From Oscillospiraceae bacterium (GTDB lineage Bacteria; Bacillota; Clostridia; Oscillospirales; Oscillospiraceae), in assembly GCA_902778275.1 (NCBI GenBank), contig CACYXE010000009.1, forward strand, positions 1 to 64,000: a stretch of 64,000 bases of DNA, given 5' to 3'. Below the pieces are notes generated by a model. The model was not told the DNA's origin. It ran no database searches and saw only the letters and a list, made by a program, of their open reading frames with translations. How positions within the stretch are numbered: the first letter of the stretch is position 1; the number at the start of each line of letters is the position of its first letter. Positions 1 to 7,091 of the stretch are shown here, piece after piece. Both the position numbers and the translations under genes were made by a program.

Positions 1-100
1 TCGGGCGAATGATTCAAAGAATCATTCGCTGCCAAACTAGTCGTTTGGCAGCGAAATCAATCGAACTTTCGATTGATTTCGCCATCCGATAATCATTATA
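1..100. repeat. Modular multi-hairpin repeat, copy 1
   Basis: Three hairpins lie head to tail with almost no spacer: 5-15/19-29 (11 bp stem, loop AAA), 30-37/43-50 (8 bp) and 51-64/69-82 (14 bp). They are followed by CATCCGATAATCATTATA. Read on the minus strand, the element begins TATAATGATTAT and then GATGGCGAAA, nearly the head of the copies at 12786 and 38209. Bases 1-37 also recur at 12893-12928. It sits directly before the ribosome site of the gene at 120. Nature unknown; it could be a non-autonomous repeat or an RNA element. Confidence 0.75.
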
Positions 101-119
101 ACTGCAGGAGGAAAAAAAC

Positions 120-365
120 ATGTTTCTGAAGCTGACCAAAATGGCAGGCAAGCCCATCTGCGCGGTGCTGTACGCCGCCTTCGCGGCCCTGGCCGCGAAG
201 AAAAAGCCCGTGCCCCTGATCGTGCTGCTGCTGATGCACACCACCGAATATTTTACCGTGGGCCGCAAGGTGGCGGCGAAACACAAGATTGGAGCGGTGG
301 AGGCACTGCTGCAGTGTCTGGCCTTTGGCTTCACATGGTGGCTGCCTATCAAAAAGGGAGAATAA
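120..365 (+). CDS. Small membrane protein of unknown function
   Basis: An 81-residue protein with two hydrophobic stretches (about residues 11-24 and 31-40) and a third near the C-terminus (about 60-74), rich in Lys at the ends, so probably a small integral membrane protein. The start is set by a perfect AGGAGG seven bases upstream. I do not recognise a family. The gene stands alone: a modular hairpin repeat lies immediately 5' and a strong bidirectional terminator immediately 3'. Function cannot be inferred from the context. Confidence 0.7.
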   Translation: MFLKLTKMAGKPICAVLYAAFAALAAKKKPVPLIVLLLMHTTEYFTVGRKVAAKHKIGAVEALLQCLAFGFTWWLPIKKGE

Positions 366-371
366 ACAAGA

Positions 372-417
372 AGACAGCGAGGCCGCAGTTCCCGAAGGAA
401 CTGCGGCCTCGCTGTCT
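372..417. terminator. Bidirectional intrinsic terminator
   Basis: A perfect 21 bp stem (372-392 with 397-417) closed by a CGAA tetraloop, followed by TTT on the plus strand and by a T-rich stretch on the minus strand. It separates two convergent genes. Confidence 0.9.
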
Positions 418-428
418 TTGACGGGCGC

Positions 429-653
429 TTATTCGCCGAAGCCGCCCCGCATCACCTTGCCGATGTTCCAAAGGTGGGCCGCCTTCTCCGCGGCCTCCGG
501 GCGTCCTTCGGGCGTCTTGAATTCAAATGCAGCCGTCTGAGCCCCGCAGTCCATGCACATCACGTACCAGCACCAGCCGTTTTCTTCCTCCAGAAGGCCG
601 GCGCCGCCGCAAAAGGGGCAGTCCTGCAATTCAAAGCGTTCAAAAATGTCCAT
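429..653 (-). CDS. Lar-like restriction-alleviation family zinc ribbon protein
   Basis: 74 residues. The layout CPFCGG (residues 12-17), C-x2-CGA (33-38) and a late Trp-Asn pair (LWN) matches the Lar restriction-alleviation family, small zinc-binding proteins mostly known from phages and prophages, where Lar modulates type I restriction. The four cysteines would bind one zinc. A ribosome site (GGGAG) precedes the ATG. Host Firmicutes carry many such proteins outside prophages with no demonstrated role, so the restriction function is only a family association; no prophage genes are visible nearby. Confidence 0.75.
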   Translation of the reverse strand: MDIFERFELQDCPFCGGAGLLEEENGWCWYVMCMDCGAQTAAFEFKTPEGRPEAAEKAAHLWNIGKVMRGGFGE

Positions 654-785
654 GCTGTTCTCCCATCTCTCGTATATTCTTTTTTGCCGCTCATGCGGTC
701 CTGATTTCTGTTTTTCACTTTACCACAGCCGCGGCTTCTTTGCAATCACGCAGTTCCATCTGCGCCCCGCAGCGCCGCTATTCTC

Positions 786-1516
786 TCAATCCAGCAGCTT
801 CAATGGCTGCCACTTCCGGTAATCGCCGGACACCAGGCTGTACAGCACGTCGTTTTTCTCTCCCTGGATACTGTCGTGGAAGCGGGTCTCGCCGTGACTG
901 TGGGCGTAGAGCAGCTGCTCGGCGCCATACTCCTCCGCCATGGCGGTAACAGGATGCTGGTGGGCGGATAGTGCAGGAACACGATATATTTCCGATAGCC
1001 GTCCGCTCTGGCCGCCTCGAAGGAGCAGCGCAGCCGCTGCAGCTCCCGCTCCACCAGCTTTTTGGCGTGGGCTTCCTTCTTCTCGTCCCAGCCGATGATG
1101 CGGCCGCGGGCGTTGAGATAGAAGGGCCCCTCGAAGCAATAGCCCTTGGTGCCCACCAGGGCGTAGTCTCCGTAGCTGTAGTAGTTGTTCTGCAGAAAGT
1201 GCAGCTGTCCGGCAAACTGTTCGTTCAGCTGTTGGGTCTTGGCCGCCTCCCAGAACATGTCGTGGTTGCCCCGCAGCAGGATCTTCCGTCCCGGAAGCTC
1301 ACGGATATAGCGCAGGTCCTCCCGGCACTCGGAAAGGTTTCGCCCCCAGCTGTGGTCGCCCAGCAGCACCAGCGTATCCTCTTCGGTGAGAAGCCCGGCG
1401 CAGTTCTTTCTGAACTTCTCCTCATGGTTTTTCCAGACCCGCCCCCGCAGCTGTCCCTCGGCCTTGAGGGGCGATTGGAAGTGCAGATGCAGATCTCCGA
1501 TGGCATACAGGCTCAT
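786..1516 (-). pseudogene. Metallophosphoesterase with a C-terminal frameshift
   Basis: Calcineurin-like phosphoesterase. The first frame (starting 1516, AGGAG upstream) carries GDLHL, GDHSWG, GNHD and the metal His in FLHYPP, then becomes nonsense after about residue 188 and stops at 800. The adjacent frame continues from about 960 with TAMAEEYGAEQLLYAHSHG, which holds the final HxH metal motif, and ends at 786. A single-base shift lies around 945-962. It is either a real inactivating mutation or a sequence error; read together the two frames give a normal-length enzyme of about 240 residues. Substrate unknown; phosphodiesters are usual for the family. Confidence 0.8.
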
Positions 1517-1562
1517 GCCGTTCTCCTGTTCGTTTTTTGATTGCGCAAAGCAGCCGGCTGTC

Positions 1563-2174
1563 TTATCGCCGCTCCCGGATCCAGGCGTCCAGGAAGCGCA
1601 GCTGCTCCTCCGTATGGAACCAGTGCTCCCCCGCCTCCATGACCGTCAGCTCCGCCCCGATGCGTCCGGCAAAGGCGGATATCGTCTCGTAAGACGTGAG
1701 GGCGTCCGCCGCGCCGTACAGGATCGCGGTAGGAATGGTCCAACTGATGGGGTGGGATCGCGCATAGGACAGGTACGCCCAGGACAAGGTCTCGCCGAAG
1801 GGCGTGGGGATCTCCCCCCGGCGCCGCAGATCTTCCTCCGACACACCCGCCCCCGCCATCATGTTTCGGATCAGTTGCTCCATATCCACCACGGGGGAGA
1901 TCAGAAAGGCCTTTTCGATGGGTCGGTCTGACAGCGCGTGCAGCGCGAAGTACGCGCCGATGCTGTTTGCGATCAGCCTGACCGCGTCGTATTTCCCGCA
2001 CAGGGGATCGACGAACTGCGGGAATTCCGCCTTCGCCTCCCATGGGGTCTGCGCTTGATAATCAAAACCGATGACCGTATCTCCCGGAAACAGCGGGGCA
2101 TAATGCCTGGCCTCGTCGGCGCTGCCGCCCTTTCCGTGGATGTATACCACACAATGATTCATAGTCTCAGTCAT
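1563..2174 (-). CDS. Alpha/beta hydrolase family protein
   Basis: 203 residues, with an oxyanion-type YIHGKGG near the N-terminus, a nucleophile elbow ANSIGAY (Ser in NSIG), a candidate acid in YGAADAL and the catalytic His in GEHWFHTEE. This is a complete small serine hydrolase triad. The first ATG overlaps the end of the upstream acetyltransferase by 8 bp, implying translational coupling; the ATG four codons later (MNHCVV) is an alternative start. Natural substrate unknown; likely a cytosolic esterase or acylhydrolase. Confidence 0.85.
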   Translation of the reverse strand: MTETMNHCVVYIHGKGGSADEARHYAPLFPGDTVIGFDYQAQTPWEAKAEFPQFVDPLCGKYDAVRLIANSIGAYFALHALSDRPIEKAFLISPVVDMEQLIRNMMAGAGVSEEDLRRRGEIPTPFGETLSWAYLSYARSHPISWTIPTAILYGAADALTSYETISAFAGRIGAELTVMEAGEHWFHTEEQLRFLDAWIRERR

Positions 2175-2718
2175 CCAGCTCCAGCCGCATCAGCACCAGC
2201 TCCTGCCAGCCGCTCAAGCGGGAGCGGAAGCCCCGGGGATTCCGGCCGTATTCCACAAAGCCCAGGCTCTCATACAGGGCGATCGCCCGGTGATTGTCTG
2301 CGACCACGGACAATTCCAGCTGGGCATAGCCGGCCTTTTTGGCGCATTCGATGCAGGCCTCCGTCAAGGCCCGGCCGACGCCACGGCCCCAGTAGTTTTG
2401 GTCGATGCTGATGCCAAACTCCGCCCGATGCCGGGTCTTCTCCCGGCGGCCCAGGCTCTCGATCCCGGCGAGGCCCAGCACCCGGCCGTCCATTTCCGCG
2501 AGCATTTCGATCTCCGCGGCGTTCTCCGTTTTTCCCTTCAGGAACTGTGCCTCCTGCTCCGCGGTCATGTCGCTTTCATCGGGATAAGAGAGGAGAAAAT
2601 CCGTCTGCGCGTGTGCCAGATTAAAGTTCTCCAGCGCGGCCCGGCCGTCCGCCTCTGTTCCGTTTCGCAGAAGGCAGGTCCTGCCGTCCTTCAGTTGGAT
2701 CGTCTTGTTGTATTCCAT
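2167..2718 (-). CDS. GNAT family N-acetyltransferase
   Basis: About 183 residues in a GNAT fold. Motif A is visible as YWGRGVGRAL (the Q/R-x2-G-x-G/A acetyl-CoA pyrophosphate loop), followed by ELSVVADNHRAIALYESLGF, the typical motif B. The start MEYNKT at 2718 is preferred because it begins the conserved domain; upstream in-frame ATGs at 2739 and 2763 have poor ribosome sites. The gene overlaps the hydrolase behind it, so the pair forms an operon. The acceptor cannot be told from sequence. Confidence 0.85.
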   Translation of the reverse strand: MEYNKTIQLKDGRTCLLRNGTEADGRAALENFNLAHAQTDFLLSYPDESDMTAEQEAQFLKGKTENAAEIEMLAEMDGRVLGLAGIESLGRREKTRHRAEFGISIDQNYWGRGVGRALTEACIECAKKAGYAQLELSVVADNHRAIALYESLGFVEYGRNPRGFRSRLSGWQELVLMRLELDD

Positions 2719-2795
2719 GATGCTCTTCTTCCATTTCATTCCGCTTTGAGAAAGGGCCGGCATGCGGAAACCGCCGCGCCGGCCCCCGGTTCAAA

Positions 2796-3224
2796 TTACC
2801 ATTTATACTCTCCGTCGCCGCCCATCAGCTTTGTCATCTCCTCGATCCGCTCCAGCGGGAACGGCGGGGCGGAGACCGGCCGCATGGCCAGAGACATCAG
2901 CTTCATGGGATTGTCGTCCGCCGCGATGCGGTTGGAGCTCAAGGCCCCGCAGATCCTGCAGCGATGGATGAGCGCCCACTCGCCGTTTCTGCGTACCCAC
3001 ACGGCGATCGGCTCCATGGCGCCGCCGCAGTCCGCCGCCCGGTCCCCCGGCTCAACGTCCAGATGCTGACTGGTCAGGCAGTAGGGACAGTGGTTGCGGT
3101 GCTCCGTCCCCGCGCCTGTGGGTACAACGGTCCTTCCGCAGACCTTGCAGATAAAGCTGTCTTTGCACGGATGGGTTTTATAGTAATTTTTCTCGTATGA
3201 TTTTTTCTTATTCTCCCGGTTCAT
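2796..3224 (-). CDS. RNHCP domain protein
   Basis: 142 residues with the family signature intact: FICKVCGRTVVPTGAGTEHRNHCPYCL, then GDRAADCGGAM and HRCRICG...NRIAADDN. These give at least two CxxC zinc knuckles. The start at 3224 is fixed by AGGAGG eight bases upstream. RNHCP proteins are small, probably cytosolic zinc proteins of unknown biochemical role found across Firmicutes and Actinobacteria. Nothing in the neighbourhood narrows its function. Confidence 0.9.
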   Translation of the reverse strand: MNRENKKKSYEKNYYKTHPCKDSFICKVCGRTVVPTGAGTEHRNHCPYCLTSQHLDVEPGDRAADCGGAMEPIAVWVRRNGEWALIHRCRICGALSSNRIAADDNPMKLMSLAMRPVSAPPFPLERIEEMTKLMGGDGEYKW

Positions 3225-3435
3225 GGGGATCGTCCTCCTGAAAGTAAAATCACAAACCTTTTGGGAGGCCTCCGAGATTGCGGCTGACCTCCCGGTCAGG
3301 ACGCAATCTCCATTGTTTTGTTTTGGATCTTCAAAAAGCGAACTCCTTATGTTGTTTTCGGCTCGATGGCCTGTTCCTATGTTACCATACGCCCCCGGCT
3401 TATGCAAGCCGGGGCGATATGCGATCACACCTATG

Positions 3436-3465
3436 AAAAAATGGCTGCTTTTGCAGCCATTTTTT
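3436..3465. terminator. Terminator of the aldehyde oxidoreductase operon
   Basis: Stem AAAAAATGGCTGC with GCAGCCATTTTTT and a TTTT loop, A/T-rich on both flanks so that it works in either direction. It lies just downstream of the minus-strand MoaD-like gene. A second GC stem (CCCCGGCTT/AAGCCGGGG) lies at about 3402-3423. Confidence 0.85.
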
Positions 3466-3502
3466 CGTGGGGTTCCCGTTTTTCAAAAGCCCTGATGCGG
3501 TC

Positions 3503-3736
3503 TCAGCCGCCGGAGACGGGGAAAAAGAAGCCGACCACGTCGCCCTCCTTCAGCTCCCGGTCCAGCTCGCTGCGCTCGCCGTTGACGCTGACCAGCAGGA
3601 GCTTCGCCTTGAGCGGGCTGCAGCGCACCAGGCGCAGCGCGTCCCGCACGGTGCTGCCCTCCGGCAGCTCCGCCCAGGAGCGCTCGTCCAGCATGCTCCG
3701 GTCGCTGCCGTACGGCGGCAGGATCTTAACCCTCAT
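3503..3736 (-). CDS. MoaD/ThiS-like ubiquitin-fold sulfur carrier
   Basis: 77 residues ending in SGG, the C-terminal Gly-Gly that is thiocarboxylated in MoaD and ThiS. The LRLVRC...LLLVSVNGE...LKEGDVVGFFFPVSGG pattern is typical of the MoaD beta-grasp fold. It overlaps the preceding ferredoxin gene by 11 bp and is last in the AOR operon, so it probably supplies dithiolene sulfur for the tungsto- or molybdopterin of the oxidoreductase. An activating MoeB-like enzyme is not in the window. Confidence 0.88.
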   Translation of the reverse strand: MRVKILPPYGSDRSMLDERSWAELPEGSTVRDALRLVRCSPLKAKLLLVSVNGERSELDRELKEGDVVGFFFPVSGG

Positions 3737-3950
3737 GGCGCTCCTCCATGCGGATGGCCTCCATGGGACAGGCCCCCGCGCACTGGCCGCAACCGATGCA
3801 GCCGTCTGTCACCAACTCCGGGAAGAGGTTGCGATATTTGCCGCTCTTGCCCTCCTTCTGCATCCCCAGCGCGGAGGCGGGGCAGGTCTGGACACAGATG
3901 CCGCAGCTGACGCAGAGCAGATAATCGAATACAGGCGTCTTTTTCATCAT
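3726..3950 (-). CDS. 2[4Fe-4S] ferredoxin, AOR-associated
   Basis: 74 residues with two full CxxCxxCxxxCP cluster motifs (CVSCGICVQTCP and CIGCGQCAGACP) separated by about 40 residues. The start codon overlaps the AOR stop by 4 bp (ATGA), and the gene overlaps the MoaD-like gene behind it. It is the likely electron acceptor or electron-transfer subunit for the aldehyde oxidoreductase, analogous to the small FeS partner of multi-subunit AORs. No second catalytic subunit such as an NADH-binding flavoprotein is present, so free ferredoxin or this protein should take the electrons. Confidence 0.9.
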   Translation of the reverse strand: MMKKTPVFDYLLCVSCGICVQTCPASALGMQKEGKSGKYRNLFPELVTDGCIGCGQCAGACPMEAIRMEERHEG

Positions 3951-5929
3951 GCCTCCACCTCCGTCAGTTTATCGATGCCCAGCCGCCGGATGGTCTCTTC
4001 CAGCGGTACGCCGGTCTTGTCGTCCCAGCCGAAGGCCCGCCAGTGGGAGGAGACCTGGGCCCGGTGCTGCGCAAGGGTCACGCCCTTCAGCGGTCCTGCG
4101 GGGAGCGGCGGCTCGCCCAGCATGCGCTTGGGCAGCTTGAACGAGGCGGGGTCCACGCCCTGCTTGACGTTGAACATCTGCCGCAGGGTCTGGATGCGCT
4201 CGCCGATCTCCATATAGTGGTCGCCGTCATAGTTCCATCCCTCGGCGGCATTGAGATACTCCACCAGCTTCCACATGTGCACGCCCATCATCTGCCCGTA
4301 GTAGCAGCCGCCGGCGCCGTCGGTGAGCATGGTGTAACAGGCGTTGGCCTTGGTGATCAGCGCCATATCCTCGCTGTCTTCAAGGTCCTTGGACTTGGCG
4401 TGCAGCCTGGCCGGCGGCGCCCAGGAGCAGATATCGCACAGGCTCATGGCGCCGTATTCCAGACTCATGCCCACGGTGTGCTTGCCCGGCGCGGGCTCCG
4501 CCACAAAGTGGACGCCCAGCTGGGGGTCGTTGCGGGCGTCGTGCATGCCGGGTTCCTGCCCGCCGATGTGCATGGCGTATTCCTTGCCGCCGAACTTCTC
4601 CGAGGCGCGCTTGACGCCGTCTGCCAGGGCGTCGCCGAAGCCCTCCCGGGCGATCATCTTCTCCACCAGACTGAGGATGGCCTCGGTATTGCCCCAGCGC
4701 AGGGACAGCCCGTCGGTCTGCCGCAGGTTCAGGATGCCCTTTTCATAGCACTCGATGGCCCAGGCCACGGTGTTGCCCGCGGAGATGGCGTCCATCCCCG
4801 CCCGGTTCAGCATCTCGTTGAGCTGATAGATGGAGTCCAGGCTCCAGTTCATCAGCAGCGGGCCGAAGGCCTCCAGGGTCTCATACTCGGGCTTATGGGT
4901 CGCGTCAAAGGACACGTACTTTTTCCCGCGGATGTTCAGCCGTCCGCCGCAGCCCAGGGGGCAGGAGTAGCAATGGTACTTGGCCATCTCAATCTTGTTG
5001 ATCTTCTCGGGGTTATACACCGCGTCCATCAGGCGCACGTCTTTGGGCGTGCCGCCCCAGTTTTTGATGGGGCCGTCGCCGCTGGGGATGGCCAGGGAGG
5101 TGTTGGCCTGGGTGCCCCACTCCCGGAACATGTAGGCGGTCAGGGAGCCGTCCAGCGGCATGCTGGGCAGATGGCCCATCATCCGGCCGCCGGCGCCGAT
5201 GAACACTCCCAGTCCCGAGGGCAGAGTCATCTTCAGCAGCTTGCGCCCCAAGTCCCTGGACAGGGCCTTGACCGTGTCAGGGTCATTGCAGGGCATGGGC
5301 TTTGTCCCGGCCAGGACCACAGCCTTGAGCTTCTTGCTGCCCATCACCGCGCCCACACCGCTGCGGGCGGCGATACGCCCGCCCTCGTTGCAGATGCCGG
5401 AGATCTGGGACAGCTTCTCCCCCGCCGGGCCGATGCAGGCCACGCAGGGCTTTTTGCGGCAGACGCCGTCCAGATCTGCGTGCAGCGCCTTCTCCGCCTC
5501 GGTGGCGTCCAGGCCCCAGTAGGCCGCGGCGCTGCGGAGCTCCGCCTTCTTCCCGTCGCAGAACAGATAGACCGGCTCTTTGGCGATCCCGGAAATGAAG
5601 ATCGCGTCGTAGCCGCACTGTTTGATGGCCGGGGCGAAGAGGCCGCCGCAGTTGGCGTCGCCCCAGCCCCCGGTCAGCGGGCTCTTGCAGGCCACACTCC
5701 AGCGGCCGGTCAGAAAGGCGCCCGTGCCGCACAGGGCGCCGGCCGCGAAGGCCAGGATGTTGTCCGGTCCCAGGGGATCGGCGCCAGCCGGGATGTTGTT
5801 GTACAGATACCACGCCTCCAGCCCCTTGCCGGAAAGCACGGCCTCGTAGACCTCCGCCGGGACGGCGACTTCCTCGCTGGTCCCGGAAGACAGATCCACC
5901 CGCAGGATCTTACCCATGAAAGATGTCAT
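3947..5929 (-). CDS. Tungsten/molybdenum aldehyde:ferredoxin oxidoreductase
   Basis: 660 residues (family usually 600-650). It oxidises aldehydes to carboxylic acids with reduction of ferredoxin, using a bis-pterin W or Mo centre and a [4Fe-4S] cluster. The N-terminal MGKILRVDLSSG opening, the GRWSVACKSPLTGGWGDANCGG pterin-binding stretch (about 76-96) and the cluster cysteines C320-x2-C323-x3-C327 (in YHCYSCPLGC), with a distal Cys in NACYTML, are all present. Cytoplasmic. It is coupled at both ends by 4 bp or shorter overlaps to a short upstream ORF and the ferredoxin gene. Aldehyde specificity and W versus Mo cannot be read from sequence. Confidence 0.93.
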   Translation of the reverse strand: MTSFMGKILRVDLSSGTSEEVAVPAEVYEAVLSGKGLEAWYLYNNIPAGADPLGPDNILAFAAGALCGTGAFLTGRWSVACKSPLTGGWGDANCGGLFAPAIKQCGYDAIFISGIAKEPVYLFCDGKKAELRSAAAYWGLDATEAEKALHADLDGVCRKKPCVACIGPAGEKLSQISGICNEGGRIAARSGVGAVMGSKKLKAVVLAGTKPMPCNDPDTVKALSRDLGRKLLKMTLPSGLGVFIGAGGRMMGHLPSMPLDGSLTAYMFREWGTQANTSLAIPSGDGPIKNWGGTPKDVRLMDAVYNPEKINKIEMAKYHCYSCPLGCGGRLNIRGKKYVSFDATHKPEYETLEAFGPLLMNWSLDSIYQLNEMLNRAGMDAISAGNTVAWAIECYEKGILNLRQTDGLSLRWGNTEAILSLVEKMIAREGFGDALADGVKRASEKFGGKEYAMHIGGQEPGMHDARNDPQLGVHFVAEPAPGKHTVGMSLEYGAMSLCDICSWAPPARLHAKSKDLEDSEDMALITKANACYTMLTDGAGGCYYGQMMGVHMWKLVEYLNAAEGWNYDGDHYMEIGERIQTLRQMFNVKQGVDPASFKLPKRMLGEPPLPAGPLKGVTLAQHRAQVSSHWRAFGWDDKTGVPLEETIRRLGIDKLTEVEA

Positions 5930-6063
5930 CGATCGTATTCTCCAAATTCACAGCCTGTGCCGACCGCCTCCATCTGGTCGATCAGCGTTTCTTTACCGAA
6001 GGGGCCGCGCTTATACAGCTCCGGCACGCCTGTGCCGCTGCCGCCCTTCGCGGGAAAAAGCAA
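5926..6063 (-). CDS. Short coupled ORF upstream of AOR, unknown
   Basis: A 45-codon ORF that starts with TTG at 6063 (first codon after an in-frame stop allowing initiation; a GTG inside is an alternative) and ends GCEFGEYDR-TGA. Its stop overlaps the AOR start by three bases, the same arrangement seen between the other genes of the operon. Codon use is strongly GC3-biased and protein-like in its second half (YKRGPFGKETLIDQ). A ribosome site GGGAG lies about 15 bases upstream, rather far. I recognise no family. It may be a real small subunit or the remnant of a larger gene. Confidence 0.45.
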   Translation of the reverse strand: MLFPAKGGSGTGVPELYKRGPFGKETLIDQMEAVGTGCEFGEYDR

Positions 6064-6110
6064 TTCTTACGCAAAAGCTCCCTTTTCCTATCGGTCTTTC
6101 GCGTAATAAA

Positions 6111-6139
6111 ACTATACATCTTCCGGGCAGGAGCGTCAA
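6111..6139 (-). promoter_or_regulatory. Sigma-A promoter of the AOR operon
   Basis: On the minus strand TTGACG (6134-6139), a 17-base spacer and TATAGT (6111-6116). Transcription would start near 6104 and run into the short ORF and AOR. Confidence 0.75.
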
Positions 6140-6196
6140 GGTATTGTTAGGAACAGGAGGCTCCGGCGGTCTCTTTGAGCCTAAGCGGCATGAAGC

Positions 6197-6233
6197 AATA
6201 AGCCCCCGGATCCCGGGGATCCGAGGGCTTATT
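6197..6233 (-). terminator. Terminator of GNAT gene
   Basis: A near-perfect 17 bp stem (6197-6213 with 6217-6233) overlapping the last codon of the GNAT gene at 6229. Confidence 0.75.
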
Positions 6234-6804
6234 GTTCGGCCGATTCGGCCCGGAGCCGATCCAGCCATTCCTCTTTTGTGAGCCTTGATACGTGTTCCGT
6301 GCGGATATCATCCATCGGCTTCCAGTGGATATTCCTGTTGGTATGGTGATAAACAAAGCCGCATTTTTCCTGTGCCCGTTTTGATTTTTCGTTGCCGTCG
6401 AAGTACCCGCACCAAAGCACCGCCAGAGCCAGATCCTCGAAAGCATGCCGGATCAGCTCCCTGACCGCCTCGGGGATCAAGCCCCGTCCCCAGAAGGGCA
6501 CGCCGATCCAATAACCGATCTCCCCCTCGTTATCAGGCAGGGCAAGATTGCTGTGCTGGCCGACCGTCAGGCCGGCGCTCCCGATGGCGCGCCGGTCTTC
6601 TTTCAGGCAGACGGCATAAATCTCCTCCGCCGACAGCACGTCCCGGATGATCTCGCGGCTGTTTTCCACACTGGTGTGGACCGCCCAGCCGGCGACGGGC
6701 CCCACGGCCGGATCTTTGGCATAGCTGTACAGATCCTCCGCGTCCGTTTCCTCCCAGGGCCTCAGGAGCAGACGCTCTGTTTCAAATGTCACGGTAAACC
6801 CCAC
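6229..6804 (-). CDS. RimJ/RimL-type GNAT acetyltransferase
   Basis: 191 residues beginning [20 protein letters not shown], the hallmark of the RimJ/RimL-like GNAT branch, with the acetyl-CoA loop at [14 protein letters not shown] and a later [16 protein letters not shown]. The start is a GTG at 6804 within a purine-rich GAGAGGTG context; a second GTG five codons on is possible. Such enzymes acetylate protein N-termini or small amines; the substrate is not predictable. It is a single-gene unit ended by its own terminator. Confidence 0.85.
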   Translation of the reverse strand: MGFTVTFETERLLLRPWEETDAEDLYSYAKDPAVGPVAGWAVHTSVENSREIIRDVLSAEEIYAVCLKEDRRAIGSAGLTVGQHSNLALPDNEGEIGYWIGVPFWGRGLIPEAVRELIRHAFEDLALAVLWCGYFDGNEKSKRAQEKCGFVYHHTNRNIHWKPMDDIRTEHVSRLTKEEWLDRLRAESAEQ

Positions 6805-7013
6805 CTCTCGCCTTTACAGGTGATTTCCGGAGATGTTGAAGTCTTTTTGTCAATATACCATATTGACCATGGCGATTCAAGTCCGGGCCGGGTCGGTTTT
6901 TGACGGTTTCCCCGAGAACCTGGCAAACCCCTTGAGGCAAAGGCGCCGATACGACAGGGTATGTTGACAGCCGGGGATGTGCCGTGCATTTTTGCATTTT
7001 TTCAGCAGCGCGG

Positions 7014-7042
7014 TTGTCAAGCGATTTGGGATATGTTATCAT
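7014..7042 (+). promoter_or_regulatory. Sigma-A promoter for the zinc-ribbon membrane protein
   Basis: TTGTCA (7014-7019), 17-base spacer, TATCAT (7037-7042). The start codon lies 50 bases downstream at 7092. Confidence 0.75.
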
Positions 7043-7091
7043 CAAGCCAAATAATGGATGTATTCAGGATCTTTGAAGGGATGGACAACTG

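Noticed and set aside
4043..6106. A 687-codon open frame on the plus strand
   Set aside because: Antisense to AOR, which has clear motifs and operon coupling; the composition (His/Gly/Gln/Arg-rich) is typical of a GC-driven shadow frame.
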